Assembly (NCBI GenBank): GCA_963921825.1
Contig: OY997588.1
Location: 61,388,803 to 61,452,802, forward strand
Length of the DNA stretch: 64,000 nt
Source of the DNA: Erodium maritimum
Taxonomy: Eukaryota > Streptophyta > Magnoliopsida > Geraniales > Geraniaceae
Direction of reading: 5' to 3'
Shown here: positions 21,467 through 33,840 of the stretch, one piece after another
Numbering within the stretch: position 1 is the stretch's first letter
How the letters are laid out: each line of letters begins with the position of its first letter
Program-made: the position numbers and the translations under genes
The notes under the pieces: model-generated
What the model was told of the DNA's origin: nothing
Seen by the model: the letters and a program-made list of their open reading frames with translations, nothing else
Database searches by the model: none

Positions 21467-23009
21467 CGTGCTACCTTCGGGATTCACAAGACGGTGTTCA
21501 AAGTTTCGGTTTTGCTTGAAAGTTTCGTTTTTGGCATGTTGTTTTGCTAAATTGTTTGATAACATGTTTTAAATTATTGTTTATGGATTTAATGCATGTA
21601 AAATGAATTTTTGAAAATTATTTCAAATCTTGAAATTTTGAAAAAAATTTGATTTTTCGGGTCTCGGGAGCGGGACTCTCGGGGAGCCGAAATCGGGACC
21701 GAACGGGGCTCCGTTGGACGGAGCTAGGCCAAGCATGACCATTGGATGGTTGATATGCCAAGGCTAAACCGTTTTGTTAGTTATGACGAGTTTGGAACCG
21801 TCATGATGAACTCGAAGATCAAATGTTCAAAAGTTTCATTTTTGAACGGTTTCGATAAACCGAGCATCAAAAAATTTCGAAACTTGGCTATTAATTAAAA
21901 CCGGAAAATCACATGATGTTTGATAACATTCTTGTTTGATAACACGATGTGTGATGTGATGTAGGCATGGTGTACATAATAGCCCCGAGCTCAATTTAAT
22001 TATTTATCGCTTTTCACGGCCTGCGAGCCGTTAGAGTTAACGTGTAATTATTCTTTTAAGGTGTGGTCGTCGAACCACTTGTTTGTAATATTTATTTATT
22101 CCCGACCTGCGAGTCGTGTATTAAATTGTAATATTTTACTCAAGACGAAGAAAGGGCGAAAAGGTCTTTTGGTGGCTTTTCGGGTGTTGGCATCGGCTTG
22201 GAGTCGGTGGAGCTCAAGAAGCTAGTGGGAGTTAGTTTAGGGGGCTATTATGTGCACATTTATCGCTTTATGCTTGGTTTAGTTTATGCATGATTAATTC
22301 TATGTGTTTTAGAATTGCATGCTTAACTTTATTTACCGAGCATATCACCTCACATGCTAAGATAAAATTGGAATTTTAATCCTTGTGTGTGAACCCTTAG
22401 AACCGTCATTGCATTGGATGTAGTTGACGGGTTCAAAGGAAGAATTACATTGGATGTAATTTGAGGCATCATTGCATTTGGAATGTAGTTGATGTGCTCA
22501 TCGCATCTAGGATGTGCCGAAGTTTTGAACACAACTGGACAAGTAAAAGCGGGTCATGTCCGATACCTCCCAATCATCAACACCTTACTACCTCCCCGTC
22601 CTATGGTTGTCGTGCGCATTAGCGGAGCATCCATGGGGAAGCGGGGTAGTAGGTTTGGACGACATATGTGGGTGTCGTGCGCATTAGCGGAGCACCTACA
22701 TAGTGACGAGCCATAGTTGAAAATTGGTGGACCCGACTACGATTCTCGGCCTGAGGTTGAGCTAGGGTAACAGATAGGGTAAGTCGTGTACATAAGTACA
22801 TACCCTAGCCAAGAGTCACATTGGATGTGATTGGATGGAGTCCTACCTACATAGCTCGATTAAGTGGTGAGCATTAGTTCAGCTTAATCGAGTGAATCAA
22901 GGATCTTGGTTTCAGATTCTAAAGGTTTAGAATTGATTGTTGGTGTTTAAGCTTGATCTTCATAAAATTTATTCAGTTTACTGATTGAATTTTATCTGTT
23001 GTAGATCAA
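21467..23009 (+). other. Copia leader region
   Basis: Non-coding 1.5-kb leader between primer site and gag. It includes repeated short words around CATTGGATGTAGTTGA (22410-22500) and a duplicated GTCGTGCGCATTAGCGGAGC (22610-22690). Confidence 0.7.
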
Positions 23010-23560
23010 ATGGAAAATTCAGCGAACATTAATAGTTTGTCATTAAAAACCATTCTTGACAGGGTCAAGCTAAATGGGACATACTATTTGGACTGGTACA
23101 GAATTTTGAGGATAGTCCTCAAGTCTGAACGCAAAGAATATGTCCTTGACAAGGCTGTCTCTAAGACCATATCAGAGTTACATGAAGTGTCATCAGCTGC
23201 TGAGAAGAATATCTCAGGGATCTGGGATCCAAGGATATTCTGATGGTCAACAAGGGAATTGGAAGTGGCAAGGGCTGGGCCCATGCGCACTTGGCAGGAA
23301 AGATGAGACACTTGAGAATGTCTGCTTCTACTGCCAACAGCCTGGTCATTGGAACCGGGATTACAGGAAGTTCACGGCTGATCTGAAGAAGGGCAGTGGG
23401 ACTGGGCCTTCATCAAATAGCCTGGATGATCTGAAGAAGGGCAGTAGGACTGCGCCTTCATCAGGAAACCTGGATGATCTAAGGAAGGGCGGTGGGATCG
23501 TGCCTTCATTCGGTATTAACTCTATAGAGCTACATCTCTCTACTTCCAAAGATTCATGGG
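23010..23560 (+). pseudogene. Copia gag and zinc knuckle (fossil)
   Basis: Begins MENSANINSLSLKTILDRVK, then GTYYLDWYRILRIVLKSERK, a typical UBN2-type Copia gag start. The zinc knuckle is CFYCQQPGHWNRDYRK (about 23325). A threefold LDDLKKGSRTAPSS-like repeat follows (23380-23500). Broken. Confidence 0.85.
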
Positions 23561-24600
23561 TATTAGATACCATGACTGAATCTCACACATGCACTAATAT
23601 ATGGTGGCTGAAAGTAGGAGAGATTTGGAAAGCACGAAATGGACCTCAGAGTTGTGGCAACTGCTGTAGGATCCATGAGTCTTGCTTTGCCAAGAGGCCT
23701 TGTCTTAGTATTGTATAATGTATATTGCATACCTACTTTTAGTAGGAATATTATATCTGTATCCGTGTTTGACAAGGAAGGATATAATGTTAATATTGGA
23801 AATGGAGTTTTCAATGTTCTATGCAATGATATGTTTTATACCAGTACTGACATGGTTGGAGGATTGTACATATTAGATATGGGTAACAATGCCTCAAGTT
23901 CTATATATTCCGTTAATACCAAGAGGTCTAAATCCAACGATTTAAACCTAACTCTGTTATGGTACTGTCATTTGGGTCGCATAAACAAGAAGCGCCTATC
24001 AGCACTTCAGAAGTGTGGGCTTTCAGGTTCATTCGAATTCCATTCGATCGATAGGTGCAAGGTTTGTTTGATGGGCAAAATGACTAAAGTGCCCTTTATC
24101 GATCACGATGAAAGGGCGGGTGAATTATTGGGGCTGATACACTCGAATGTGTGTAGACCAATTAGTTCACTTGCCAGGAGGGGTTTTAGCTACTTTATCA
24201 CATTTACTGATGATTATAGTAAATATGGTTATGTCTATTCGGTGAGACATAAGTCTGAAGCTTTTGATAAATTCAAAGAGTTTAAGACTATAGTAGAAAA
24301 CCAGCTCGACAAAGGTATTAAGGCACTTCGATTGGATCGAGGTGGAAAATACTTGACCACAGAGTTATTAGATCATCTAAAAGAGAATGGGACCTTTTGG
24401 AATGGACTCCTCCTAGGTCACTGTAGTTGAAAGGTGTAGCCAAACGGAGAAATCGGACATTGTTAGACAATGGTCTGTTCCATGATTAGTTGGACTGATC
24501 TCCCAATCTCTTTTAGGGGTTTTGCTCTAGAGACGACCGCATTCATATTGAATCGGGCTTCGACGAATGGTGTGGAAGGGACACCATTTTAAAAATGGTA
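23561..24600 (+). pseudogene. Copia protease, pre-integrase and integrase (fossil)
   Basis: A decayed protease entry (SWVLDT), then the GAG-pre-integrase with LWYCHLGRINKKRLSALQ and CKVCLMGKMTKVPF, then the integrase core with SYFITFTDDYSKYGYVYSVR and RLDRGGKYLTTELLDHLKEN. Broken. Confidence 0.85.
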
Positions 24601-26400
24601 CGGGATGATGCCCGCTTTGTCCTTCCTAAAGATTTGTGGTTGCGAGGCTTATGTGAAACATTTGGTTTCGACTAAGCTCGAACCAAGATCTGAGATATGC
24701 ACCTTCGTGTGGTATCCCAAAGCAACAAGGGGATACTATTTCTACAATCCCAGTGAGAACATGGTGTTCGTCACTTGGGGTGGGGTCTTTATGGAAAAGA
24801 AGTTTTGTTTCCAAAGACGTCATTGGGAGGACTGTGCATCTCGAAGAAATTCAGGATGGTACAGATCTGTCTAAACCAATTGGCAACCCAGTAGAAAGGA
24901 GCCAGAGATTGTCGTAGAGTAAGAACCAATTCCTGTTACAATTCCGGAAGGTCCAAGGCGATTTGAAAGGATCAATCTTCCACCTCCAAGATATGGTATC
25001 CGGAGGTGACAATGAAGTCATGGTGGATCACGATGATCCAGCCACCTTTCAGGAAGTCGTGGATGGGCCCAACTCCGAGTTATGGCTGGGAGCCATGAGG
25101 GAGGAAATGCAATCCATGTCGGACAACCGAGTCTGGGAACCGGTTGATCCCATCAATGGTGTGAGGACCATAGGATGCAAATGGATCTTCAAGGTGAAGA
25201 TGGATATGGACGGCAACCCTCTGACCTACAAAGCTCAACTGGTGGCGAAAGGTTATAGGCAGATCCAATGGATTGACTATGAGGAAACCTTCTCCTTAGT
25301 GGCTATGGTCAAAATCGATCCAAATTCTTCTTGACATAACTGCGTATCATAATTACGAGATATGGCAAGTGGATGTCAAAACCGCTTTCCTAAATGGAAA
25401 TTTGACTGAGTACGTTTGTATGTCTCGGCCCAAATGTTTTGACGATCCGAAGAATATAGGAAAGATTTATAAGTTGTTGAAATCCATTTATGGATTGAAA
25501 CGAACTTCTCGGAGTTGGATCCTTCGTTTTGATGAAGCTGTAATTGGATTTGGCTTAATCAAAAACGAGGATGAATCTTGCGTTTATAAGAAGGCTAGTG
25601 GGAGCAATATTACCTTTCTGGTTCTCATTGAAAACGACATCCCAACCTTGCACGAGACTAAAGCTTGGTTGAGGAAGTGTTTTTCAATAAAGGACTTAGG
25701 TGATGCTTCTCATATCTTAAGGATTAAGATATGTAGAGATCGCACCAAGAGGGTCTTGGATTTAAGTCAGGGAACCTATGTGAACAAGGCATTGAGTAGG
25801 TTCTTAATGCTCGATTCAAAGAAAGGACTCTTACCCACTAGTCATGGCATTCATCTCAGCAAGACTCAGTGTCCTAAGACACCTGATGAGCTGAAAAGGA
25901 TGATGAGAATCCTATGCGCCTGGGGGCAGGATCGATCATATATGCCATGACATGTATGAGACCAGACGTCTCGTAAGCCTTATGTTGTACCAGTAGATAT
26001 CATTCTAACCCGGGGGAAAGATGATGCTGAACTAGTCGTCGAAGGATGAGTAGACGCTAGTTTTCCAAGACAAATCCAGATGACTTTAGAAGTCAATCAG
26101 GATATGTGTTTACGCTGAATGGCAGAGCTTTAGCTGGGAAAGCGTAAAGCAAGATACCATTGCCGAATCTACGACAGAGGCCAAGTACATGGATGCTGCA
26201 GAGGCAGCTAAGGAGGCTATGTGGATTTGGAAATTCATGGCAGGGTTGGGTGTAATTAAAAACCCATCCAGTCCGGTGAATCCATTTTGCGACAACACAA
26301 GGGCCATTGCGCAAGCTAAAAGCCTAGATCGCATAACAAATCCAAACATGTACTGCAGCGTATCCACCTCATCAGATAAATACTGAACTGAGGTGAAGTG
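24601..26400 (+). pseudogene. Copia reverse transcriptase and RNase H (fossil)
   Basis: CGCEAYVKHLVSTKLEPRS leads in, then reverse transcriptase motifs ELWLGAMREEMQSM, NRVWEPVD, GCKWIFKVKMDMDG, WQVDVKTAFLNGNLTEYV and IYKLLKSIYGLKRTSRSW. RNase H follows with TIAESTTEAKYMDAAEAAKE and CDNTRAIAQAK. Broken. Confidence 0.88.
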
Positions 26401-26537
26401 AAGATAACCGATATTGTAACAGATGATAACATAGCCAACCCTTTGACTAAGGCAGTGTCACTGCCTGAACATGTTAGACATGTAAAGTCGATGGGGACAT
26501 ATTGGAGTTTAGATTGGAACTAGGGCAAGTGGGAGAT

Positions 26538-28225
26538 TGTTAGTCTTAGTGCCCGTAGTTCAATCCTAAATGTCCAAATGTATATATCATCGTTAGCAAT
26601 AAAATTAAAGCGGCTTTATATTACTTATGTGTTGGAGTAATATATCGATGTGTGCTTTGATCTATGCCCACCATGCGAATAGAACCATAGATCGAGATAG
26701 ATCACACTCGATGGGTCCCTAGTCAACAAAGCTTCACTAGAAGCGACTAGTATGAAAGATGGCTCTTTATGGCTTACGTTCTGTTAGTCATTAGAATGAG
26801 ATTCCGGAGTCTGATCATAGATATCATGTGGGACATGATATTGGACGACCCGCCCTGAATATGTGTCATAGATTAAGTCATGAACATATTCAGTGTTGTA
26901 GCTTGTCATGTATCCTTAGACCAAGGAGTCTTTGTGATCGCTATGTAGTCAACAACTGAGTTTGACCTGAGCCTAACATTGTCCGTAACAGGGCTTCCAT
27001 AACGGCCAGGATTGGCTTGGGGACGGGCTACATGAGTGACACGAAAGACGACTAAGGGATTTATCCCTCATACTAAGGTATGGGAAAGATATCGGTTCTC
27101 GGCCACTTGATCGAGAGTGACTGGAAGAATAGCATGGCCATGCACATGATACTGGGTATCATATCTTCAGTCATCTCACATATCAAGGAACAGTGATTGA
27201 GAATAATAAGGATGACGGTTCTATGCCTTATCTCAATCAGGATATCGGAGATAAAAGGATAATGACAGGGACGACGGAAAGGTTAGAATCGACAGGGTCG
27301 ATTCGTTATGTAGTGTCAGGCAATACTAAAGTCTCGTTAGTTGCTACTTAAATAGGATCAAGTAAAATGGGATTTTACGTTGATCTATTGACATGCATAA
27401 ACCTAAGGGTCACACCGGAGGATGAAACTCATTGACACATTTATGGAGAATGGCCAAAAGGGAGTTGTCTCGGGACATGACCAAAACTGGGTTTTGGGTC
27501 ATGTGCCCGTAAGTGAATAGGACTTCACAGATCGAGACAAGGCTTGGAGTCTTGGGATTGATCGCGTCGGGTAATGTTGGACATTTCCGGTATGGAAGGC
27601 ATGGAGGCGATGAGCGAATCACGAGACCTCGTTGGAAATGGCCACGGGCCATGTTCCAAGAGGCCCATGAAAGGCCCATGCAACCAAGGCCCATGGAACT
27701 AATTAATCAAGTCTTGATTAATTAGTACTAAGTAAGCAAGACAAGGATTAAGGTGTTGGTGATTCACCACCTAACCCAATCTTGTCTTGCCATACTTTGT
27801 CCTATTTACACCTTACTTGACACCATACTTGTCCCATGCCTTTAGTTGGACAAGTATGGGTTTTGTTATGTTTAAGTCATCTTTTTTCAACATAACAAAC
27901 ACAAGACAAGAATAGGAAACACATTTTCTCTCCCTCTTCCATGGCCATTTCGGGTTTGGCTAGTTTCCACCTCCATGTTTGTGTTCTTGAGTCCTCAAAG
28001 AGAAGAACTACGTGGCTTTGATTCCCATGTGGATACGTAGGCGTCTTGGAGACTCAAGCCAATCATTCGTTAACCGGTGTTCTTGTTTTGGTAAGAACTA
28101 GTGCTGAATTTTTCTCTTGTTAATCCATTCTTTGTTAGTTGTTTCATGGTTTTAATTGTCTCTTGGTTTTCATTGATTTTCCGCTGCGAGTTGGTTCATC
28201 TCCAACCCTACCTCGAGACCCAACA
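26538..28225 (+). repeat. 3' LTR of the plus-strand Copia
   Basis: 1688 bp, preceded by a purine tract (GGGCAAGTGGGAGA, ending 26536). Differs from the 5' LTR at about nine places. Confidence 0.95.
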
Positions 28226-28230
28226 GATGG

Positions 28231-29357
28231 ATGAAACTACTTGAGGAGTACGACTTTGAGCTACACTAACATCCGGGTAAGGCGAATGTGGTTGTCGACT
28301 CCCTGAGTAGGAAGTCGGTTCCGAGCCTTGCTAGCATATCAGTCCGAGAGTGGGACATGATGGGGGAACTAAGCACGTTCGGGATTGAGCTAGAGGAGGT
28401 TACTGGTGGCGTGGCCATGTGCTCGTTAGTGGCTCAGCCCTCACTACTTGCCTGAGTGATGGAGGCGCAGTCGGAGGATGTCGAGACGTCAGAGATCCGA
28501 GAGAGGGTCGTCAGCGGTGTCGAGGCGGAAGGCTGGGAACTCAGTGCTGATTGGGGATTACGATATCGAGGAGGATTATTCGTGCCACGCAACTGTAGAG
28601 ACGACGTGTTGCGAGAGTCACATCATTCGCGTCTTACAGTACACCCGGGTAGCACTAAGATGTACTGTGACATCAGGCGGCACTTCTGGTGGAGCGGGAT
28701 GCGGAGAGAGGTCGCGGAATTTATATCGACATGTCTCACCTGTCGACAGGTGAAGGCCGAACATTAGCGTCCCGCCGGATTGTTGTAGCCCTTGTCGATT
28801 GCCAAGTGGAAGTGGGAGCACGTCACGATGGACTTCGTGAGTGGGTTGCCGAGATCGCCAAGGGGACACGATGCAGTATGGGTGGTAGTGGATCGGTTGA
28901 CAAAGTCGGCCCATTTCCTGGCCATAAGGATGACTGATCCGGTCGACAAGTTGAGCCGCCTGTACATTCAGGAGATAGTGTGTCTCCATGGAGTCCCTGT
29001 GTCGATAGTGTCTGACAGGGATCCTCGTTTCACGTCCAAATTTTGGCCGAGTCCGCAGAAAGCGTTGGGGACCGAGATTCTGCTCAGTACAACACACCAC
29101 CCCCAGATAGACGGCCAGATATCGAGGTGGCGGACGATGTCTCGTATGAGGAGCAGCCGGTTTGAATCATGGACACACGAGAGCAGGTCCTGCGTGGCAA
29201 GGTTATCCGCCTAGTACAGGTGCAGTGGCGACACCACGAGGCTGAGTCGACTTTGGAGCACGAGGGCGAGGTTCGCGCGAAGTACCCTGATCTGTTCGAC
29301 TCCGTAGGTACGTTTGTTTTAAATTTCGCGGACGAAATTCCTTTAAGGGAGGTAGAT
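28231..29357 (+). pseudogene. Gypsy RNase H end, integrase and chromodomain (fossil)
   Basis: The host Gypsy element resumes after the Copia. HPGKANVVVDSLSRKS closes RNase H. The integrase zinc finger follows (HHSRLTVHPGSTKMY, WWSGMRREVAEFISTCLTC), then the catalytic core (EHVTMDFVSGLPRS, VVVDRLTKSAHFLAI, SIVSDRDPRFTSKFW). A chromodomain-like end follows: VIRLVQVQWRHHEAESTLE and RAKYPDLF near 29290. A purine tract precedes the 3' LTR. Broken. Confidence 0.88.
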
Positions 29358-32119
29358 TGTAAGAACCACTCCCGGTCAACGCTAGTCAAATCGGCAAAAA
29401 AACAGAAAAATTTAAAATTTTGGGACAGACACCTAAATGAACCTAAAATTGACCCCGAGGGTCATATTGGACTTAAGTTGACCCCGGTATCAGCCAAAGT
29501 GAGTTCTGGGGGACTCAGGGCAACTTTTTGACCAATTTGGGAAAGGTTTACTTTTTGCCGGAACAGTCAACCGAGCGACGTTTTGTTCCGTTCGAGGCCC
29601 GTTTTGGATCCTAAAAGCTTAGCCGTTGTTACAGCGTCTTAGTTCAGTTGTTTCCTTGTAGCACGTGAAATTTTGTAATTTCTTGGAAAATGGGCCCGTT
29701 CGGGGCTCGAGACGGCCGAATTTCGCTAATCTGACAGAAAAATGTCTACAAAGATATTTTTTAAAGAGGTGGGACCCACTTTCCACTTGTCACACAAGTG
29801 GTGGTAGTTGTTGGTTTTTGAACAAAACAAAAAGAAGAGTGTGAGGGGGGTTCGGCCATATCAACAAAAAAAGAGAAAAAGGAGAGAGAAAGAAGAGAGA
29901 AGAAGGAGAAGGAGAAAAGGGAAAGAAGAAGGAGAAAAGGGTTAGGGCTTGTGGATTTCCCGACGATCCAACCAACGGATCGTCTCAACGGTTGTAGAAT
30001 CGAGCTCCCATCGTCATTCCCTACGGTGAGAACCTATTTGTTTCTCGTTTTGATACGTTTGAAAGTTAGGGTTTGTGTTTAAACGAGTTAAATATGGATG
30101 AGTTGAGGTGTAGGGTTTGTTGAAGACGTTTTTGGGTGAAAATGATCGGATTACGGTGACTGGAGGCTCGGGGGAGCTCCGGCCACCGTGGGTGGTGGCT
30201 GGCCGGAGCTAGGACCGGCCACCACTGTGGTGAACCGGTCCAAAACCGGTCCAGCAACCCACGGGTGATGGTGACCGGGTGGGGCCCACGTGTCGGGTCT
30301 CGGGTTTTTCGTGTTCGGGTGGTTTTGGACGATCCCCAAGTCGATAATTCCCACCCGGAACGAATTATGGAATTAAATTGTGAAAGTTGTTTATTTCGGG
30401 TTTAGAAACTTTAAACGCGAATTTAAATCGCTCGGAAGTCGGAATTTGATTCCGTCGATTGCATTGGAACCCTTGAATTATTCTAAGATCGTAGAAACGA
30501 AAACGGGAATTATCGACTTGGGGATTCGTCGGGCGTTTTCCAATCCCGGGTAGATTCGTCGAGCCGGGCGAATCGGGCCTTTCCGGGCCTGTTGTTGACA
30601 ATGTCGATTAATTGGGAAGTTTGGGAGTGATCGACATTACCGGGGTTGCTTTTGGGCGTCTAATTCTTTAAAATTTAGCTTTGCCTGCGAACTTAAAAAG
30701 TGTTTTAATTGTGTTCATGTTAGATCGTGCCGCCGACCGCGGAAAGGGGAGGCTAGACGAGTGATCGCGAGCGCGCCGGAGCTTGGGCGTGGACTTTTGG
30801 GAAAGCGTTACGAGGTAGGGAAAAGTAGCCGGATCTCGGCCCTAACTAGGGAAAGTTAACAGTAGAAATGCATGTGACACTTAGTGGTGTCGTAGGATAA
30901 GTGAATGTATCGAACCATAGAAATACATGTGACACCTAGAGGTGTCGTAGGATAAGTGTACGTATCGAACAATAGAAATGCATGTGACACTTAGTGGTGT
31001 CATAGGATATATGAACGTATCGAACATTAGAAATACTTGTGGCATTTGGTTGTGCCCGTAGGTTGATTGAATTGTTTGTGTTTGTGGGTGGCCATGAGTT
31101 CCTGTGGGGAGTTGAACCCGTATTGGTTGACTGACTTGCCGAGTGGTAGTTAGTCGTGTTGTCGTATTTTCTTTCTATTTGCGGCGTATTGTGTGTTATT
31201 TGGTTGTGACTATGATTGTTCTGGTGATGACTGTTGAGCTATGCCCAATGGGTGTGTCGTACCCTCCGGTGCGTGGTCGGTAAAGTGCTGAGGGCTGTGG
31301 TTCCCATCAGGTGTGTCGTACCTTCCGGCGCGTGATCGGTAAAGTGCTGAGGTTAGAGATGCGCCCGAGGGGTGTGTCGTACCCTCCAATGTGTGGTCGG
31401 TAAAGAGCAGAGGGCTGTGGTACCCGTCAGGTGTGTCGCACCTTCCGGCGCGTGATTGGTAAAGTGCTGAGGCTGGATTTATGCCTGAGGGGTGTGTCGT
31501 ACCCTCCGGTGCGCGGCCGGTAAAGAGCAGAGGGCTGTGGTCCCTGTTAGGTGTGTCGCACCTTCCAACGCGTGATCGGTAAAGTGCTGAGGCTTGTGGT
31601 TGTGGTTTGCGTGACTTTGATCACTTTTGTGTTGTGTTCTTCGAGGTCGTCTTTACTATGTCGGGTCTACACTACCGGTACGAGTGTTTAGATGGTTGGG
31701 GAAAGTAACAGTTTTCGTGTGACAGTCGGGTTATTTGAGTTTGGGGATAGTAGTCCCCGATGTTTTGTTTGTTGTTGGTGTTTCCGGCATTTCTGCTTGT
31801 ATGCCGTAGTCAGTCTGGTATCCGTGGTGGTGAGCGAACGCTCACCCCTAGCTGCTTTTCCTACGGGTACTGGTCGCGAGGCGGACTAGGGGAACTCTCG
31901 AAGCTTGAAGAGCTTGGAGCGGGAGTCTGGATTTTTGGGAGTTTAGCGACGTACGCTTTGGTTTTTGTCCGCTTGTTTTGGACGCTTTTCAGTTGTAAAA
32001 TATTGTTTTTGATTAACTCAAAGTGGTGATTTTAAGCGGTTTTATTAAAATGTTTGAAAATGGTTTATTGTTTCACCGTTCGCGTTCCGGGATCGGTCTA
32101 CTGAATTTGGGGCGTGACA
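29358..32119 (+). repeat. 3' LTR of the Gypsy element
   Basis: About 2.76 kb, TGTAAGAACC..GCGTGACA, with the same two minisatellites (about 30866-31030 and 31240-31595) and the hairpin at 31829-31846. Followed by the AAGTA duplication, then arm B. Confidence 0.93.
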
Positions 32120-32930
32120 AAGTATATTTGATGGTTTCTTTATTTCTGTTTATTTGTAGTTAAATTGTATGTCTGTATTTCTGTTTTTCGTTTTCAGGTC
32201 GGTTTTCTTTTTGCCCCTTATGCAATAAGACTTTTTGAAAGTTATAGAGGATAGCCTGTTTGAAATTTCTGTGTTTTTCCTCCACCTTGGGATAAAATAA
32301 TTATTAATAAAATCACCTTCTACCAAAAAGTATTAATCTATTAAGAAATGAAAACCTCGATATATGTCAAAAAATATTAATCTATCAAGAAATGAAAACC
32401 TCGATATATGTCAAAGAATTTTCTTTAACGGAGGGTTAGACAATTTACCAATTGAGTGATGAAGGTCAAGAATTTTTTCCAAAGAACAAGAAGAGCGATG
32501 AGAAATCCAAAAGAATTTAAAGACCTAAGAAAAACATGACAAAACCTAAAGATTAGAATGTCTAAAGGATTAATGAAGATAAAGAACACTAACGTACCAT
32601 TTATGCTAACCAACAAATATTAGAAATAGGTGTGCGAGCTTGTCCGGGACGGAGTTCGCACCTGAGGTTCGCACCCACGGTACCCATTGTTGTGGCCATT
32701 GCATGATCGGTCGGTAGGAGTCGCATCGAGGGGAAAGAAGAGTTGGTAGGGTAGGCAGCGGAGAAGCCATGGCACGAAAGTGGGCGGTGGCGAATGTGTG
32801 AAAATGGAACGTGAAGATTAAAACCCTAAAAGCTTAAACTTTTTGTAGTTTTTTATATCATATGAAATCCTGATATCACACTTTGCAATAAATAGTCGTT
32901 TGTTCATTTTTTTATACCACATTAATATTT
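32120..32930 (-). repeat. Inverted-duplication arm B, second part
   Basis: Reverse complement of arm A from about 1085 down to 346. Includes the ATTAATAATTATTTTAT-type block, the GAGGGTTAGACAATTT block and the TGATATCACACTTTG block. A two-copy repeat of about 42 bp lies at 32326-32415. Confidence 0.85.
32326..32415 (+). repeat. About 42-bp tandem duplication in arm B
   Basis: Two units containing ATTAATCTATCAAGAAATGA and AAACCTCGATATATGTC. Arm A has a single equivalent of the second part and an 18-bp array instead. Confidence 0.75.
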
Positions 32931-32948
32931 CGAGTATCGTTAACGTTT

Positions 32949-33160
32949 TTTTATCAGCAAAACATATTTAAATCAAGCATCTCTCAAAGAGGAGGAGGAG
33001 TACAATGAAGAGTCTAGTTATAAACTCCACAACAACAAAATACAACAAACCATCACAAGAAGAATACACCACCAGATGAACCATGCCAGAAAGCTACCAA
33101 GAAGACGAACAAATAAAAAACAAAGATTTGAAACCTAGATTTCACTATTATGAAATATCC
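32949..33160 (-). mobile_element. LINE 3' end fragment
   Basis: On the minus strand the stretch ends TTTGCTGATAAAAAAA, the same kind of end as the LINE finishing at 45730 (TTTGCTGAT plus A-tail). The upstream sequence with ACTCCTCCTCCTCTTTGAGA is typical of plant LINE 3' UTRs. Only the end is present. Confidence 0.6.
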
Positions 33161-33484
33161 AAAAAAAAACTGAGATGTAATACCTAGATTTCTTTACCAT
33201 ATGTAGCTCACAGAAAAAAAAAGTTGAATACCTAGATTCTCCAACTATGAAGCTCAGAGAAAACAGTCTGCCATTTTTTAGAACCACATACTGGAAACTT
33301 AAACCTACAATTATGAACAAAAACGTTGGTGCCCTCCAATTAAGTTGACTAGCTGCGCCATCGTAACCAATATTTTCCATTCTATTGTTTTGCTATTCAA
33401 TGATTTGGTGCAGTCAACAGTTTGGTTGATCATAGACCACACAAACAATTGTCTGAAAACATGAAACAAAGTATCAATGGACCT
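33161..33484. other. Spacer, no gene seen
   Basis: Mixed AT-rich DNA with short purine runs and a loose internal repetition (ACCTAGATT three times). No domain or terminal repeat recognised. Confidence 0.5.
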
Positions 33485-33832
33485 AACTTAATAAGTCAAT
33501 TTTAGGGAAAGAGAAACGTGTCATAATCAAATACCAAAGATTTTTAATGCATTGTTATCGGTGTTGTGTACAATTCAACTCAACGTGAGATAGAAGATGA
33601 TTTGTTTATTATTTCATTGTTAACTACAGTTTTGAAGTCAATTAAATTCAACAATAAAATTAATTTCCCTCCCGCGTCCCACCAAATGTTTGTTTAAGGT
33701 TTGAAATGTCTGATTCGGAGATCTCACAAATATAATTGGTTCCAATTTTGCCTAATATCTTAGCGATATTTGACCACTCCACTCACTAATCACTATAACT
33801 TTGCAAGCCAAAGTTGCACCTAACTCTCTACA

Positions 33833-33840
33833 TATAAATA
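33833..33840 (+). promoter_or_regulatory. TATA box of the STIG1-like pseudogene
   Basis: TATAAATA, 148 bp before the ATG at 33988, in the same context as the box of the intact gene. Confidence 0.75.

Larger units (their letters stand above)
19766..28225 (+). mobile_element. Ty1/Copia retrotransposon, young but broken
   Basis: An 8460-bp element with LTRs 19766-21453 and 26538-28225, both 1688 bp (TGTTAGTC..CCCAACA), flanked by GATGG (19761-19765 and 28226-28230). Order of parts: primer site, 1.5-kb leader, gag with zinc knuckle, protease, integrase, reverse transcriptase, RNase H, purine tract. Integrase before reverse transcriptase is the Copia order. By eye the LTRs differ at about nine positions (about 0.5%), pointing to some 0.2 million years at 1.3e-8 per site per year. 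The coding part is broken, with at least six breaks. It sits inside the Gypsy RNase H. Confidence 0.95.
9933..32119 (+). mobile_element. Ty3/Gypsy chromovirus, broken, carrying two nested insertions
   Basis: A 22.2-kb interval made of one Gypsy element plus two insertions. LTRs are 9933-12666 and 29358-32119 (TG..CA, about 2.7 kb), flanked by the target duplication AAGTA (9928-9932 and 32120-32124). Parts in order: primer site, gag, zinc knuckle, aspartic protease, reverse transcriptase, RNase H, integrase, chromodomain, purine tract (about 29343-29357). Domain order and the C-terminal chromodomain place it in the plant chromoviruses, with LTR length like the Tekay/Del group. LTRs differ by several percent where sampled, suggesting an age of some two to three million years at usual plant rates. 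Broken, with at least half a dozen breaks besides the two insertions. Arm A keeps the empty target site near 1085. Confidence 0.93.
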
